A stretch of DNA of 64,000 bases from Arctopsyche grandis (taxonomy: Eukaryota > Arthropoda > Insecta > Trichoptera > Hydropsychidae): NCBI RefSeq assembly GCF_051622035.1, contig NC_135355.1:36871986-36935985 (forward strand). The letters run 5' to 3'. Under the pieces are notes generated by a model. It searched no databases and was not told the DNA's origin. It saw nothing but the letters and a program-made list of their open reading frames with translations. Each line of letters opens with the position of its first letter. Position 1 is the first letter of the stretch. The translations under genes and the position numbers were made by a program. Of this stretch, positions 47,851 to 58,231 are shown piece by piece.

Positions 47851-48557
47851 AAATAAATTAAGCGAATAAAATACAATTTAAATTTAATGAAATATTTCCC
47901 ATTTTTTTACAGGGTTTTTATTAGAAAACACGTTCGTTCGTCTCAGAGCTTTTTGGCGATACCGCAAAGGTCTACTGCGCGAAAACAAGACTTTTTGTGT
48001 CTCCTAAAGTTTTCTTCTTTACCGACACACGGTGGGAAGAAGTTGCCCGCGGAATCCATGCGGCAATTTTGCAAACGCCGATAAAAATAAATTGTTAAAA
48101 GCAGTGAGAGGAAGGGTGGGAGGGGGGGAGTCACGGGTCGAGCACAATGGGGAATCGAGTAATTTTCCTCGTTTCGTTCGTAGAAATACCACAATTGACA
48201 GGTGGCATAGCCCCTAGAGAAAAGCCCAGGCTCCGGCACCTCCCAACCCCCTCCCCCCCATTCCAGAGCGTTGGAAGTCACGGATTATGTCGATCTTGTG
48301 GGAGATGTATGAATATTCATGAAAAGTCGACGATATGCAAATTGGAAAAAAATAAGGAAAAAACACTGCCCATTCGATTCGAACAACAATGTGAAAAAAA
48401 TAATTAATTAAACTTTTCGTCTGCTTTTGGCACCTTATTGAATTTAGAATCTAATTCTCAGCGCAAAAATTGACACATTTTTAATTACGTTTGTATACAC
48501 ATATACATACATATGGAAGTATTATACAATCTTTTACCGCATATATACATAGGATGC
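47851..48557. other. Mixed-composition DNA with GC-rich patch, no supported gene
   Basis: From 47930 to 48310 the GC content is higher than around it, with purine-rich GGAAGGGTGGGAGGGGGGGA (48111-48130) and pyrimidine-rich CCCCCTCCCCCCC (48247-48261). A possible 3' splice site (TTTTTTTACAG, 47902-47912) precedes it. Short frames on both strands lack motifs. It could be an exon, UTR or promoter of a host gene; the sequence alone does not decide. Confidence 0.3.
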
Positions 48558-48931
48558 GGTGCATCCGCTCTAAAATCGCCAGACAAATTGAACGACAGAT
48601 TAACGGAAGGCTGCTTTAAATGCAATTCTCGTCTTCTCGAATGATAGATTGCACATCAGATGACGGGTAACCTTTCGATGTGCACAGATGCAATTATTAA
48701 AATGGTAATTATTAAAATTGAGTTGGATATTTCCGGCGAGTTTAATAAGGCAAGATTCGATAAGTTCCGAATTGTAATAATTACCATTTTAATAATTGCA
48801 TCTGTGCACATCGAAAGGTTACTCGTCATCTGATGTGCAATCTATCATTCGAGAAAACGAGAATTACGTTTAAAGCTGCCGTTCTGTTAATCTGTCGTTT
48901 GTTTGTCTGGCGATTTTAGAGCGGATGCACC
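48558..48931. mobile_element. Inverted-repeat MITE with arms of about 155 bp (374 bp)
   Basis: The left arm starts GGTGCATCCGCTCTAAAATC and continues to TGCAATTATTAAAATGGTAA; the right arm runs back from TTACCATTTTAATAATTGCA to GATTTTAGAGCGGATGCACC with few mismatches. Between the arms lies a unique spacer of about 60 bp (48717-48774) with CCGGCGAGTTTAATAAGG. No open frame. No clear target-site duplication was found, so the superfamily is unassigned. Confidence 0.85.
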
Positions 48932-49329
48932 AAACCCATATACATAGGTTTGTATGCACTCTTCAAATCATCATTTACATTTTTTCTTCCTTATTCCTTT
49001 TTGTACCCAGAAGGTTGATAATACAATTTTTCTTCCAATCCTTATAAATATGAAAGTCGAATCCCAAAATGAATTTTAAATGACAGCTTTCTTAGCTCGA
49101 TTGCTGATGATTTACACAGCTATATGTACATATGTTTGTAGAATTCACATAATCAACACTGATTAAAACATCAACGGGCACAACCCTAGCATGTCATTGT
49201 AGGATTGTTGAGTTATATTGAGTCGTAGCATTTATATCATACCAGTAGATATAAATGTGTGTATGTGAATATGTGATAAGTATTTTTTTTTCTCATTTAT
49301 TCAATGATTATTACATTTTTTTCTAATTC
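48932..49329. other. AT-rich DNA, no recognised feature
   Basis: Background sequence with CATATATACATAGG-type motifs; nothing supported. Confidence 0.35.
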
Positions 49330-49381
49330 GCCAGGAAGGTGCATTGGGTTTACCAGGCCTTCCTGTTAGGCCTTCCTGGTA
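49330..49381 (+). mobile_element. SINE tail fragment
   Basis: GCCAGGAAGGTGCATTGGGT followed by GGCCTTCCTGTTAGGCCTTC matches the 3' tail of the complete SINE at 49392-49806 and sits immediately before its head. Confidence 0.7.
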
Positions 49382-49391
49382 TAAATATATT

Positions 49392-49806
49392 GCCAGCAGC
49401 ACAGCTCAGTGGATGGGCTTTTGCCTAGCACCGACAGTCACCGGGTTCGATCCTGTGAGCTGAAAATAATTTATTCTGAGTATATTATCTGTTATGCTGC
49501 TGGTCAGACTTGTATATTTGTGATTCCAAGTCGATCGTTTCCTGTCAGAGTTTGCCAATTTTTCTGATTTCACTGTTGAAACGGTTCCTCCATTAAATTG
49601 GCTAAAAACCATCCTACCTACTATGTCACCACTATTTGAGTATGATTTATGTGCAGTAAAATGTATGTAGCTAAAATTCATAGATGTCTCCATGTTTCGA
49701 GTTTTTCAGTGTCTCGTAATTCAGCAACGTGCATAATAAAAATGCTGCATTGTTTGTAATTAGCCAGGAAGGCGCATTGGGGTTTACCTGTTAGGCCTTC
49801 CTGGTA
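49392..49806 (+). mobile_element. tRNA-headed SINE, full-length copy
   Basis: The head GCCAGCAGCACAGCTCAGTGG contains an A-box-like AGCTCAGTGG (49403-49412), and the B box is GGTTCGATCC (49444-49453), giving the internal RNA polymerase III promoter of a tRNA. The body follows: TGCTGGTCAGACTTGTATAT, CAAGTCGATCGTTTCCTGTC, GCCAATTTTTCTGATTTC, GAAACGGTTCCTCCATTAAA, ACCATCCTACCTACTATG, CATAGATGTCTCCATG and CAGTGTCTCGTAATTCAGCA. The tail TAGCCAGGAAGGCGCATTGG continues to GGCCTTCCTGGTATA, whose GGAAGGC and GCCTTCC can pair as a hairpin. It is non-coding. Confidence 0.8.
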
Positions 49807-49834
49807 TATATGTGTATATGTATGTAAAAATAAA

Positions 49835-50115
49835 AATAATGTGGGTTCAAGTCCCCACTAAATACACTGCTGGTGAGGTTTTGTGGTTATTAAATAACAG
49901 ATCGATCGTCTCCTTTTATAATTTTACGATTTTTCCAGCTTAACTATTGACATATCCAATAAATCTGTATCCTCTTCCTTAAATTCTCACAAATTCGAAC
50001 TATTATCAATTTAGTTAAATCTCAATAAAAATATGTTACCCACATAATGTATTTCTCGCAAATTTGCTGTGTATCAAAGAATTTCTCGATTGTCCATAGA
50101 TGTCTCTATTGTATT
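49835..50115 (+). mobile_element. SINE, diverged third copy of the cluster
   Basis: B-box-like GGGTTCAAGTCCCC (49843-49856) is followed by GCTGGTGAGG, CAGATCGATCGTCTCC, GATTTTTCCAGC and, at the end, TCCATAGATGTCTC. The order matches the full-length copy, but divergence is high and the tail is missing. Confidence 0.5.
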
Positions 50116-50241
50116 CTATGTATTGTTAAAAATTGTTAGTACTAATAATCCAACTGCGGTCATTCTAGTCATTTTTTTTATTTTTAAATGCTTTTTATTA
50201 TTACGAAATTATGTTCACAATACATCTTATATCTATTTTAA

Positions 50242-50643
50242 AGGTCTACCCTACGGTATCGAATTAGAAATGCACGAAAAACCAAATATCGGAAGGCAAA
50301 GATTGAAAATCGAAAGATTTTAAGTCGAAAGATAAAAAAGAGTGCATGTTAAACGGTACATACTCACGTACATCCTCACTTAATTTGCGCGAGTAGGATA
50401 CAACAGGAACAAGAGGAACAGGCTTTTCCTCCCGTATTAATGTGCGCGCGCAGAATACGGGAAGAAAAGCCTGTTCCTCTTGTTCCTGTTGTATCCTGCT
50501 CGCGCAAATTAAGTGAGTATGTACCGTTTACCATGCACCCTTTTTTTTTGATCTTTCGACTTAAGATCTTTGGATTTTCGATCTTTGCCTTCCGATATTT
50601 GATTTTTCGTGCATTTCTAATTCGATCCCGTGAGGTGCACCCC
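50242..50643. mobile_element. Foldback element, copy 2 (402 bp) with 8-bp flank repeat
   Basis: Long arms as in copy 1 (core TTTGCGCGAG-AGGATACAAC, CAGGAACAAGAGGAACAGGC, CTTTTCCTCCCGTATTAATG). The outer ends are AGGTCTACCCTACGGTATCG on the left and, as reverse complement, GGGTGCACCTCACGGGATCG on the right, followed on both sides by AATTAGAAATGCACGA. TATTTTAA stands on both sides (50234-50241 and 50644-50651), a likely 8-bp target-site duplication, which would point to hAT-type mobilisation. An 11-bp insertion (CGTACATCCTC) lies only in the left arm. Confidence 0.85.
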
Positions 50644-50651
50644 TATTTTAA

Positions 50652-51964
50652 TAGCTACTGATCTACTGATCATTTTATATTTTACAATTTTAATTTAATT
50701 TTGTTAGTAATCATAGTATTATATTATTCTAATGTTAATGTACAGCATATATAAGGCAAAAGAGCCCAAAAACCTATTTACAAATTATTTTCATGGCACA
50801 TGATGTATGTATGTGAAAATAAAATATAATAAAATATAGCCATATTTTAAACGTAATTTTGAATATCGATTTTTTAAATATCTGTATATTTTGTTTCATA
50901 ATATACAGGTATTTCAAAAAAATATTATAAATTTTTACATGTACTTGTATGTATGTATGTTGTCACGAGCGCTTAAAGTTAGCCGTCACTTCCAATGTTT
51001 CATTGGCACAAAATGTGGGGGTCCGACAGTTTATTTTAGTTTAAATCAAATTCAATTTCCATTCACCCACCGTGTACACACAGTATTATTAAAATTAATA
51101 TCCAGCGAATATACAATTTTGATGAGAGTGGGCCTCGACGTTTTGATGGCTCTCAAATATTCATCGAACCGAAGTGCACACTAGAGTCGCGCGAATCTAA
51201 AATAGGACGACATTAAACATTTAATTGCTGCAGCATCCGGGCGAAAATCTGACCGATTTCACACTACGTACATGCCTATGTATGTATTGCATGCAGTCTA
51301 TGTATTTTATGTATTTATCTCTTTCGGTTCGCGATTCTCTATCGATTGTCGAGGGGCTGTAAATAGATCGCAGACGAACGGAACCGGTCAGGTCAGGGGG
51401 GGTCAGGTCGCGGGCCGCATTCGTAAATACGGCCCGATGACCCGCATTCGATTCTGGAAAACTGCCCGAGGGGGTGTGAGAATTCGAATAGGGACTTGTA
51501 TGTTTGGAAACGAAGGTCGGAATGGCCGGTGATCGAAATCGACTCGACTGAATCGGTCCGGTCCGGTCAGATCGCGATAATTTCATATCTCGATGGATAT
51601 GTGTGTGATACTATGTACATATGTACATATATATTTTCCGGTGTACATATTGATGGATTCGGTTTTCCACTAAGCGAACTCGCCCGTATGTTTGTTTTTT
51701 TTGTGTGAAAAACTGATAGGGATTTTCTATCGACATGAATGTGATTTTCCAGAAGGAATTTGTTTTATCAAATTAACAACGTCAATTTATATAACTTTCA
51801 TATGTATTGTGATGGTTCCAAACTAGATGTTATAATAATAGAAGTGGCTTGAGGCGTTATATTGTAAAGACATTCCTAAATAATTTTAGCATCAGTCGTA
51901 TTTTATGCTCGGTGCTCGACGTATGTCCGATAAAACTTCTCTGTTTGTTTATATTACTCGCAAG
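50652..51964. other. AT-rich DNA with a GC-rich patch, no supported gene
   Basis: From 51320 to 51580 the sequence is GC- and CpG-rich (AACGGAACCGGTCAGGTCAG and similar, with repeated GGTC blocks). Open frames of 86-121 codons overlap on both strands there and lack motifs. It may be a promoter or 5' exon region. No TATA box or splice signal stands out. Confidence 0.35.
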
Positions 51965-52045
51965 ATGGGCAAGTGCATCGTTAAAAATTGCAGAATGCAT
52001 TCAAAAACACACAATAAACAACACGGGATACATTTTTATAAATAA
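51965..52045 (+). pseudogene. THAP-like zinc finger N-terminus (26-codon fragment)
   Basis: The ATG opens MGKCIVKNC, followed by a basic stretch and GIHFYK, then TAA (52043-52045). The THAP domain (C2CH zinc finger, DNA binding, in host regulators and P-element-type transposases) typically begins with M, the first C-X2-4-C pair and a GI-F-F/Y-K/R-F-P block about 20 residues later. Here C-X4-C and GIHFYK are at the expected spacing; the next residues (FP) and the later cysteine and histidine are absent. No GT donor follows directly, so this is more likely a truncated copy than a first exon. Confidence 0.5.
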
Positions 52046-52699
52046 ATTGATCATTTAAGTAACATATTATACAATCGACATCGTAGTTTGATAGTTTTTA
52101 AAAGTGTTATGGCGATCGCTCGCATTCTACATAGCATTTCAGGGGTGGCACCAGATAAATGTAAAAAATATTTTTAAATAAATGTAAAAACATTTTCTTG
52201 GTGGCGCCGAATACTCAATTATATTAATAACCAATTATTTAGTTTAATTAATTTAAAAATCGTTAATTTCATATTATACATATTTTTGTTGAACTATACA
52301 TTAAACGATAATTAAAAGCTCCCAAGGATAGACAAATACAAAAAAATGGATAAAAATAATCCGCCAACTAAGAAAATAAACGGATTGGCCACCAACGCCC
52401 AACACCACCATATATACAATTTATTTATTCGTAAGGGCACTTCTATTATAATAACATTTCTCTGTTCCAAACTACATAAAATTGGCTTATATTCTCAATG
52501 TTTTCAAAATTTCGACTAGTGTATATTTTGATTGTAGACAAACATACTATATGTTTGTAGTTTGATTGTGATTTTTGAACTCGCTTGTGAGTAGCAAGCT
52601 AGAGTGTAATGCGATTGTGTGGAATTGGCACGAAGGAAATTACTCTCTAATGATTGAAAAAGTGCAAAAAGCATTTCTCCGTTTCCTATATAGTAAAAA
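52046..52699. other. AT-rich DNA, no supported gene
   Basis: Two related pieces (ATGTAAAAAATATTTTTAAA and ATGTAAAAACATTTTCTTGG, 52158-52204) lie next to GGTGGCACC and GGTGGCGCC. Nothing else was recognised. Confidence 0.35.
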
Positions 52700-52907
52700 G
52701 GGGTCTACCCCACGGGATCGAATTAGAAATGCACGATAAACCAAATCCAAAACCAAAGATCGAAAATCGAAAGGTCTTACGTTGAAAGATCAAAAAAAAG
52801 AGTGCATGGTAAACGGTACATACTCACTTAATTTGCGCGAGCAGGATACAACAGGAACAAGAGGAACAGGCTTTTCCTCCCGTAATAATGTGCACGCGCA
52901 GAATACG
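52700..52907. mobile_element. Foldback element, copy 3 (left arm only)
   Basis: GGGGTCTACCCCACGGGATC begins the same arm as copy 2, with AATTAGAAATGCACGA, then AGATCGAAAATCGAAAGGTC and the CAGGAACAAGAGGAACAGGC core. It stops just past the centre at GCGCAGAATACG, where a (TA)n tract begins; the second arm is not present on the other side of the tract. Confidence 0.8.

Positions 52908-53267
<360 letters not shown>

Positions 53268-53359
<92 letters not shown>
53268..53359. repeat. (TA)n microsatellite
   Basis: Pure TA for 92 bp. Confidence 0.95.
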
Positions 53360-53362
<3 letters not shown>

Positions 53363-54359
53363 GTCAGCGCAGCGGCACAACCGCTACTCCCCTCCTCAAC
53401 TGTCAGTTGGCATCACCCAGTTCTGCCAACTCCTAACTGTGAACACACATGTATTCCACTGTTTGCCATTACCCCTCAACATTACATTTATTCATATCAC
53501 ACATCAAATCCCACATATATATAAATCAATGTTTGTCTGGTATGTAAACCATTCTACCGTTTGCAATGAAACTTACAGGAGAACGAACTTACGAACTTTT
53601 TAATTTATGATTTATCGAATGAAAATGATTAATGAAATAAAAAAGTATGTTCTCCGGCTAGATTATAAATCGGACCCACAGTGCTTCCTCGCCAGCAGTG
53701 TCTGATGGTAAAAAATTAATCATGTGCGACTGCGACGAGAGCGGGTCATCCGTGGGTAGTGTGCAGGTCACCATTGGAGGGATTATACAACACCCGGTCC
53801 CCAGCGACGACCCCCCTCGCTAAAAGCCACTCGCCGGTGATTGTGACCCCATACCCTTTTTATAACCACCCTCTCACACCCCCTCATATACACCCACATT
53901 CACATTCCGAAGTATGTATGTATGTATGGCAGTGGAAACCATGCGATTTGAAAGCCGATCGCCGTGCAATTTCAAACGATCAAAATAAATGGGGTAAAAA
54001 AACAAATATGAACCATTCGAATCAAAGGACTGATTTGTTCTGAAAAATGTCTGCGTTCAAATATAATATACATATGTATGTACATTTGTACATGTGTATA
54101 TCATACGAGGCTTAAAAAATTTTGGTTGTGTCTAAAAGACGATGGATGAAGAATTAAATTAGAAGTTACATATATACAACATAACGTAAATAAAAATAGC
54201 CTCGACTTAAAAATAAAAATAAAAATATACATGCCGCCAGGAAAAAACAAGTAATTAAAAAATTATATGACGTTTGACCGAAACAAAATTTGGCCGATTT
54301 CAAAACTTACCAATACATTATTAAAAAATTTACCTCGACATCATTAAAATTTGATTTTT
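53360..54359. other. Mixed-composition DNA, no supported gene
   Basis: At 53690-53880 a GC-richer piece includes GTGTGCAGGTCACC, AACACCCGGTCCCC and GCCACTCGCCGG, resembling retrotransposon or exon sequence, but no frame carries a known motif. At 53515-53580 ATATATATAAATCAATGTTTGTCTGG and GAAACTTACAGG (the first shown in part) recall Helitron 5' ends, without a matching 3' end. Confidence 0.35.
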
Positions 54360-54478
54360 TTTACATACCTCTTATACAGTTCACATGGTTTTCGTGTAAG
54401 TGGTAATTTTTTATATCTCTTATCTCTTATCCGATCGTTTTCATACTTTGCCATATTGCTCATTTTTTCATAAATTTA
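54360..54478 (-). repeat. Recurrent KYENDRIR family, short-type copy
   Basis: On the minus strand an ATG (54464 region) opens MSNMAKYENDRIR followed by DKRYKKLPLTRKPCELYKR and then GTATGT, a good splice-donor match. The copy at 35141 has the same layout and diverges by point changes and small indels. The frame is open through the donor-like site. Confidence 0.55.
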
Positions 54479-54495
54479 AGCAATTAAAAATTTCA

Positions 54496-54649
54496 TTCGG
54501 CCAAATGTCCGTCGGCTTAGTGCCCGTTCGGTCAAGTGTCCGTTTGGCCAAATATGCGTCGGCCTAATGTCCATTCAACAAGCCATTCAACCTAGCACCC
54601 GTTGACCTTATGTCCGTTGGCCAAGTGTCCATTCGGCAAATAATCCGTC
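54496..54649. repeat. 16-bp minisatellite (GGCCAAATGTCCGTTC type)
   Basis: About nine imperfect copies of a 15-16 bp unit, such as TTCGGCCAAATGTCCG, TCGGCTTAGTGCCCG, TTCGGTCAAGTGTCCG and TTGGCCAAGTGTCCA, with one 28-bp irregular unit in the middle. From memory, similar arrays are scattered in other insect genomes. Confidence 0.8.
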
Positions 54650-55267
54650 TAAACTTTTTACTATAAAACCAAGTTCGAAAAATAGTTTTTCCATTGCTGA
54701 AAAATTTATAGTAACACATAAGGATTCTCATTTAAATATTTTGGTATTCTTAAGAAGCTAAATAAATTTAAAAAGCTTTTTCAAATAAATTTAAAAAGGT
54801 TTTTCCAGTAAAAAAATATACTGTTAACTTTTTTTAAAAAAAATTAATAAATAAATAAATTTATTAATTAATAATCATTTATTCTGGATCATGGGAATTC
54901 CGAGAACGATCCCTGGCTTTGTCCGTGCCCCAAGAATAGAAAAGTTCCGGGAAATCAGAAACCCTAGTACATACATATCTATGTATGTATATCTGTACAT
55001 ACGTAGAGAGAAAAATGTAAATTTGAGTTTTATTTCGACAGTTGTTTTAGTATAATAATTTAAATTATGTGAATTTTAAATAATATACATATTATAGTTA
55101 CAAATTTTATGTGAAATTATCTTTTGGGTATATCATCCCTTCGGTAAATCTATCATTACTTTCAAAAATGAAAATTAAAAATAAGGTTTGATGAAAACTC
55201 ATTAAAAGTTAAAAATTAAAATGTGTACGTATGTAGGTATTTACTTATAATGTAGATATATACATAC
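54650..55267. other. AT-rich DNA, no recognised feature
   Basis: Very AT-rich with runs such as AAATAAATAAATAAATTTAT (about 54846-54866). A short GC-richer piece (54890-54960) has no motif. Confidence 0.35.
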
Positions 55268-55700
55268 AGTATGCAGTATGGCTCGGTGGTTGCGTTTATG
55301 TATATAATCGAGAGGCTACCGGGTTCAATCCCGTGCTAATATTTAATGCTGCTAATCTGGATATTTGTGACTACAAGTCGATCGTTTCCTATCAGAGTTT
55401 GCCAATTTATTTTATTTCATTGCTGAAATTCCTCCATCAAATTGGCAAAATCCATTCTACCCACTATGTCACAAATATCTGAATTTGATTTACATATATG
55501 TACGACATGTAAAAAATTATGTACAAGTCTAAATCTATAGATGTTTCTATGGATTAATTCATTAATTCATTAAATGTTAATTTCGTGTTCTTCAGCCTCA
55601 CGAAATGCAGCGATTTATGTAATAAATAATGCTGCAATGTTTGTAATAAATTATCTAGGAAGGCGTATTGAGGTTTACCTATTAGGCTTTCCTGGTATAT
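55268..55700 (+). mobile_element. tRNA-headed SINE, second long copy
   Basis: The A box TGGCTCGGTGG (55279-55289) and B box GGTTCAATCC (55322-55331) stand at tRNA-like spacing. The body has TGGATATTTGTGACTACAAG, TCGATCGTTTCCTATCAGAG, CCTCCATCAAATTGGCAAAA and CATTCTACCCACTATGTCAC. The tail CTAGGAAGGCGTATTGAGGT continues to GGCTTTCCTGGTATA. It differs from the 49392 copy by many substitutions, so the family is not young. Confidence 0.8.
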
Positions 55701-56234
55701 TTGTTTGTTTGTTTAATACACAAGTATACCCTAATATGACACTGTGGCCAGAAAAGATGTTTGTATAAATATATAATACACGTAAGAAAAAAAAATAATG
55801 ATGAAAAAAACCAATAAAATTAAACATTAAAAAATTGTACTTAAAAATAGAAAATTAAAAATTAAAAAATTGTACTTTAAAATAGAAAATTAAAAAAATG
55901 TAAAATTGAAAATTAAAAATTAAGAAATTGAATAATTATACATTGAAAATAATAAAAAATTTATAGTTTAAATTAAATGTATTTTTTAAATCGTTCGATT
56001 TTTCTATATCTTCGTGTAGTTATCAAAATTTTTTATCAAAATCAACAACCTGACGACGATTACTTAAATAAGAATTTAAAAAAATCAGTAAATGTATATG
56101 TATATTATATGTAAAAACAAAATTAAATAATACATATCTAAATATGTGTATATACATACATACCTGTAACGCAACAAAATGTCTATACTCTCCATGTACA
56201 TATAAACACAGATTACCTAAACACAATCTGCTTT
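55701..56234. other. AT-rich DNA, no recognised feature
   Basis: At 55820-55950 AAAATTAAAAATTAAAAAAT-like runs form a loose tandem pattern. No gene seen. Confidence 0.35.
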
Positions 56235-56391
56235 AGAGCGCAGCATACGGGAGGAAAATAGAGCGCAGCATATGTGCGCGCGCAGCATACGGGAGGAAAA
56301 GCTTGTTCCTCTTGTTCCTGTTGTATCCTGCTCGCGCAAATTAAGTGAGGATGTACGACGGGGGGAGATAGAGTTTTACCGCACGCCACTG
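56235..56391. mobile_element. Foldback arm fragment joined to a hAT terminal repeat
   Basis: 56235-56350 holds the right-arm core of the foldback family (GGGAGGAAAAGCTTGTTCCT, TGTATCCTGCTCGCGCAAAT), preceded by a partial duplication of CAGCATACGGGAGGAAAA. At 56378-56391 ACCGCACGCCACTG equals, base for base, the right terminal repeat of the hAT element at 41572-44452, again followed by ATATATAT. So one end of a related or deleted hAT copy lies here; the matching left end was not found. Confidence 0.7.
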
Positions 56392-57239
56392 ATATATATG
56401 TATATACTAACCGTTTTTCATATATATGCATGATAAACGAATATTTTCGACTTTTTCACGGTCACCCGTAATTTAGTAATAATAAAAAGCATTTAAAAAT
56501 CAAAAAATACTTTAATAATATTTTGAGTCTTGAATTATGTATATGCCATAGATGGCCTTGAACTTGAATGTAAAATTTTCTGTATTTAAAAAAAATGAAA
56601 ATAATTTATTAAGAAACTTACGTAATATTACATTTTTTTGTTATTTTTCCTTCGTATGTCACAAATAATTAATATGCTTAGATCATACATACATATATAG
56701 GTATTAATAAGAGGAAAACCATCAGCAAGGTCGAAGCGGCAAATCAATCATCCGCAATACGGTCGTTTTGAAATATAAATATAACAATACAAAGCGTGCG
56801 TATACAGGTGTAAGTCACTTTAAAACTCGTGGCCATTGTGCCCAAACTGTGTGGCCGTGAACGAACCTCGTTATTTTTTATCCTCACTCTTTTATGCTCA
56901 GTTTCCTGCTTTCTCTGGCGGCGCCACAAAGGGCCGTCGACTCTGGACCAAAAGCGCTAACGAACGCCAGGATGTACCTACTACGTTCATACATAGGTAC
57001 CCGTATTATCGTCCCGTGTCGTAAAATAAGCCGAATCTTTTGTAAGCTGGCCAAGTTATTATCTCTTGTCTACTTTGGAAGGTCTAGTGAGACTTAAATC
57101 AATTCTCTTCTTTGTCGAAAAATGTTCTCCTGTCGTTACTCGGACATAACGTCGGTGAAATCGCACGGAGTGATCGAATATATGTACATATGTAGGTATT
57201 TTGGGATGCGTGGATATCTTTCGTTTGGGACTTTATTAT
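56392..57239. other. Background DNA, no supported gene
   Basis: GC rises at 56820-57010 (TCTGGCGGCGCCACAAAGGG), with overlapping frames of about 62-67 codons and no motif. Nothing else was recognised. Confidence 0.35.
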
Positions 57240-57435
57240 TTTTTACGTTTCACTTACGATTACAATTCAGGAAAAAGTTATCCGATCCGACTTATCCGAT
57301 CGTTTTCATAAGTAATGGATCTTTCGCCATTACGATCGTGCAAAAATATCGTGTAAGACGCGTTTGAAATTTGAATTTCTGAAAGTGACTGACGTCTATC
57401 CAGTTTTTAGTTTTAAACATAGATGGCGGTAGTAA
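57240..57435 (-). repeat. Recurrent KYENDRIR family, rearranged copy
   Basis: Shares TTTTACGTTTCACTTACGAT, ACAATTCAGGAAAAA, TTATCCGATCGTTTTCATA, CGCCATTACGAT, GTGTAAGACGCGTTTGAAAT and CATAGATGGCGGTAG with the copies at 45225 and 59185. An internal deletion removes the NEQYAKYE part, so the frame (MAKDPLL...) ends early. Confidence 0.6.
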
Positions 57436-57538
57436 AATAAAATTATTGGTATTTTTATTCAAATTAATTGAAAGTTGAGTAACGTCGTTAAAGAATAGCT
57501 CGTGCCTTCTTTTGATTATAGAAAATCGACACAAACTA

Positions 57539-58229
57539 CACTGAGCAACAAAAAAATTACCAGAGCGCAAACTAACCAATCTTTACTAAGTTTGACTCAC
57601 TGAATTCGAATATGATAATGCTTTTAATTGGTTAGTGATAGTTTACGAGATATGAACATTTAAGAAAATGCGCGATTTTTACAAACCTCCATTACGTTTT
57701 TACAGTTTTTTTATTCTTTTGCGGTCTTCAACCCCAAAAATAAAACTAATGTTTCTAAAATAAAAAATATTAATTGAAATAAACATAAATTTTGCTGCTA
57801 TTAATATTTTTACTATATTCAAGTATCAAATATTTGCATAAATTAAACTCATTGAAAATAAAATTATAAAAATATATCTTAACATTCTATTACCCTAACT
57901 CAAAATAAATATATTTTTGACTTTAAAATTCGCTGCACAATTAATTATACATATTTTAAAGCAATGAAATATCACAATCGATAGGAAAAACATCTGACTA
58001 TCGATTCCAATACTCACTTTGAGCACAGCAATACTAGATTTTGAGTTAAAGACTGCAATAGCAAAAAAACTGTAAAAATCCTGCATTTTTTTTAAATGCT
58101 CATATCTCGTTAACGATCATTAACCAACAAAAATCATTATCATATTCGAATTTAGTGGGTCAAACTTAGTAAAGGTTGGCTAGTCTCCGCTCTGGTAACT
58201 CAAAAACGTGATTTTTTATTGCTCACTGT
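57539..58229. mobile_element. Long-TIR non-autonomous DNA transposon, about 690 bp
   Basis: The left arm (CACTGAGCAACAAAAAAATT, ACCAGAGCGCAAACTAACCA, TTTACTAAGTTTGACTCACT, GAATTCGAATATGATAATGC) returns inverted on the right (GCATTTTTTTTAAATGCTCA, ATCATATTCGAATTTAGTGG, GTCAAACTTAGTAAAGGTTG, TTTATTGCTCACTGT). Arms of about 200 bp enclose an AT-rich centre without coding sequence. TA stands outside both ends (57537-57538 and 58230-58231), as in Tc1/mariner elements. Divergence between the arms indicates age. Confidence 0.75.
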
Positions 58230-58231
58230 TA

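Noticed and set aside
51221..51586. 121-codon minus-strand frame in the GC-rich patch
   Set aside because: Low-complexity composition, an overlapping open frame on the other strand, and no motif.
53515..53700. Second Helitron
   Set aside because: The 5' end resembles Helitrons (ATGTTTGTCTGG), but no hairpin plus CTRR end was found downstream.
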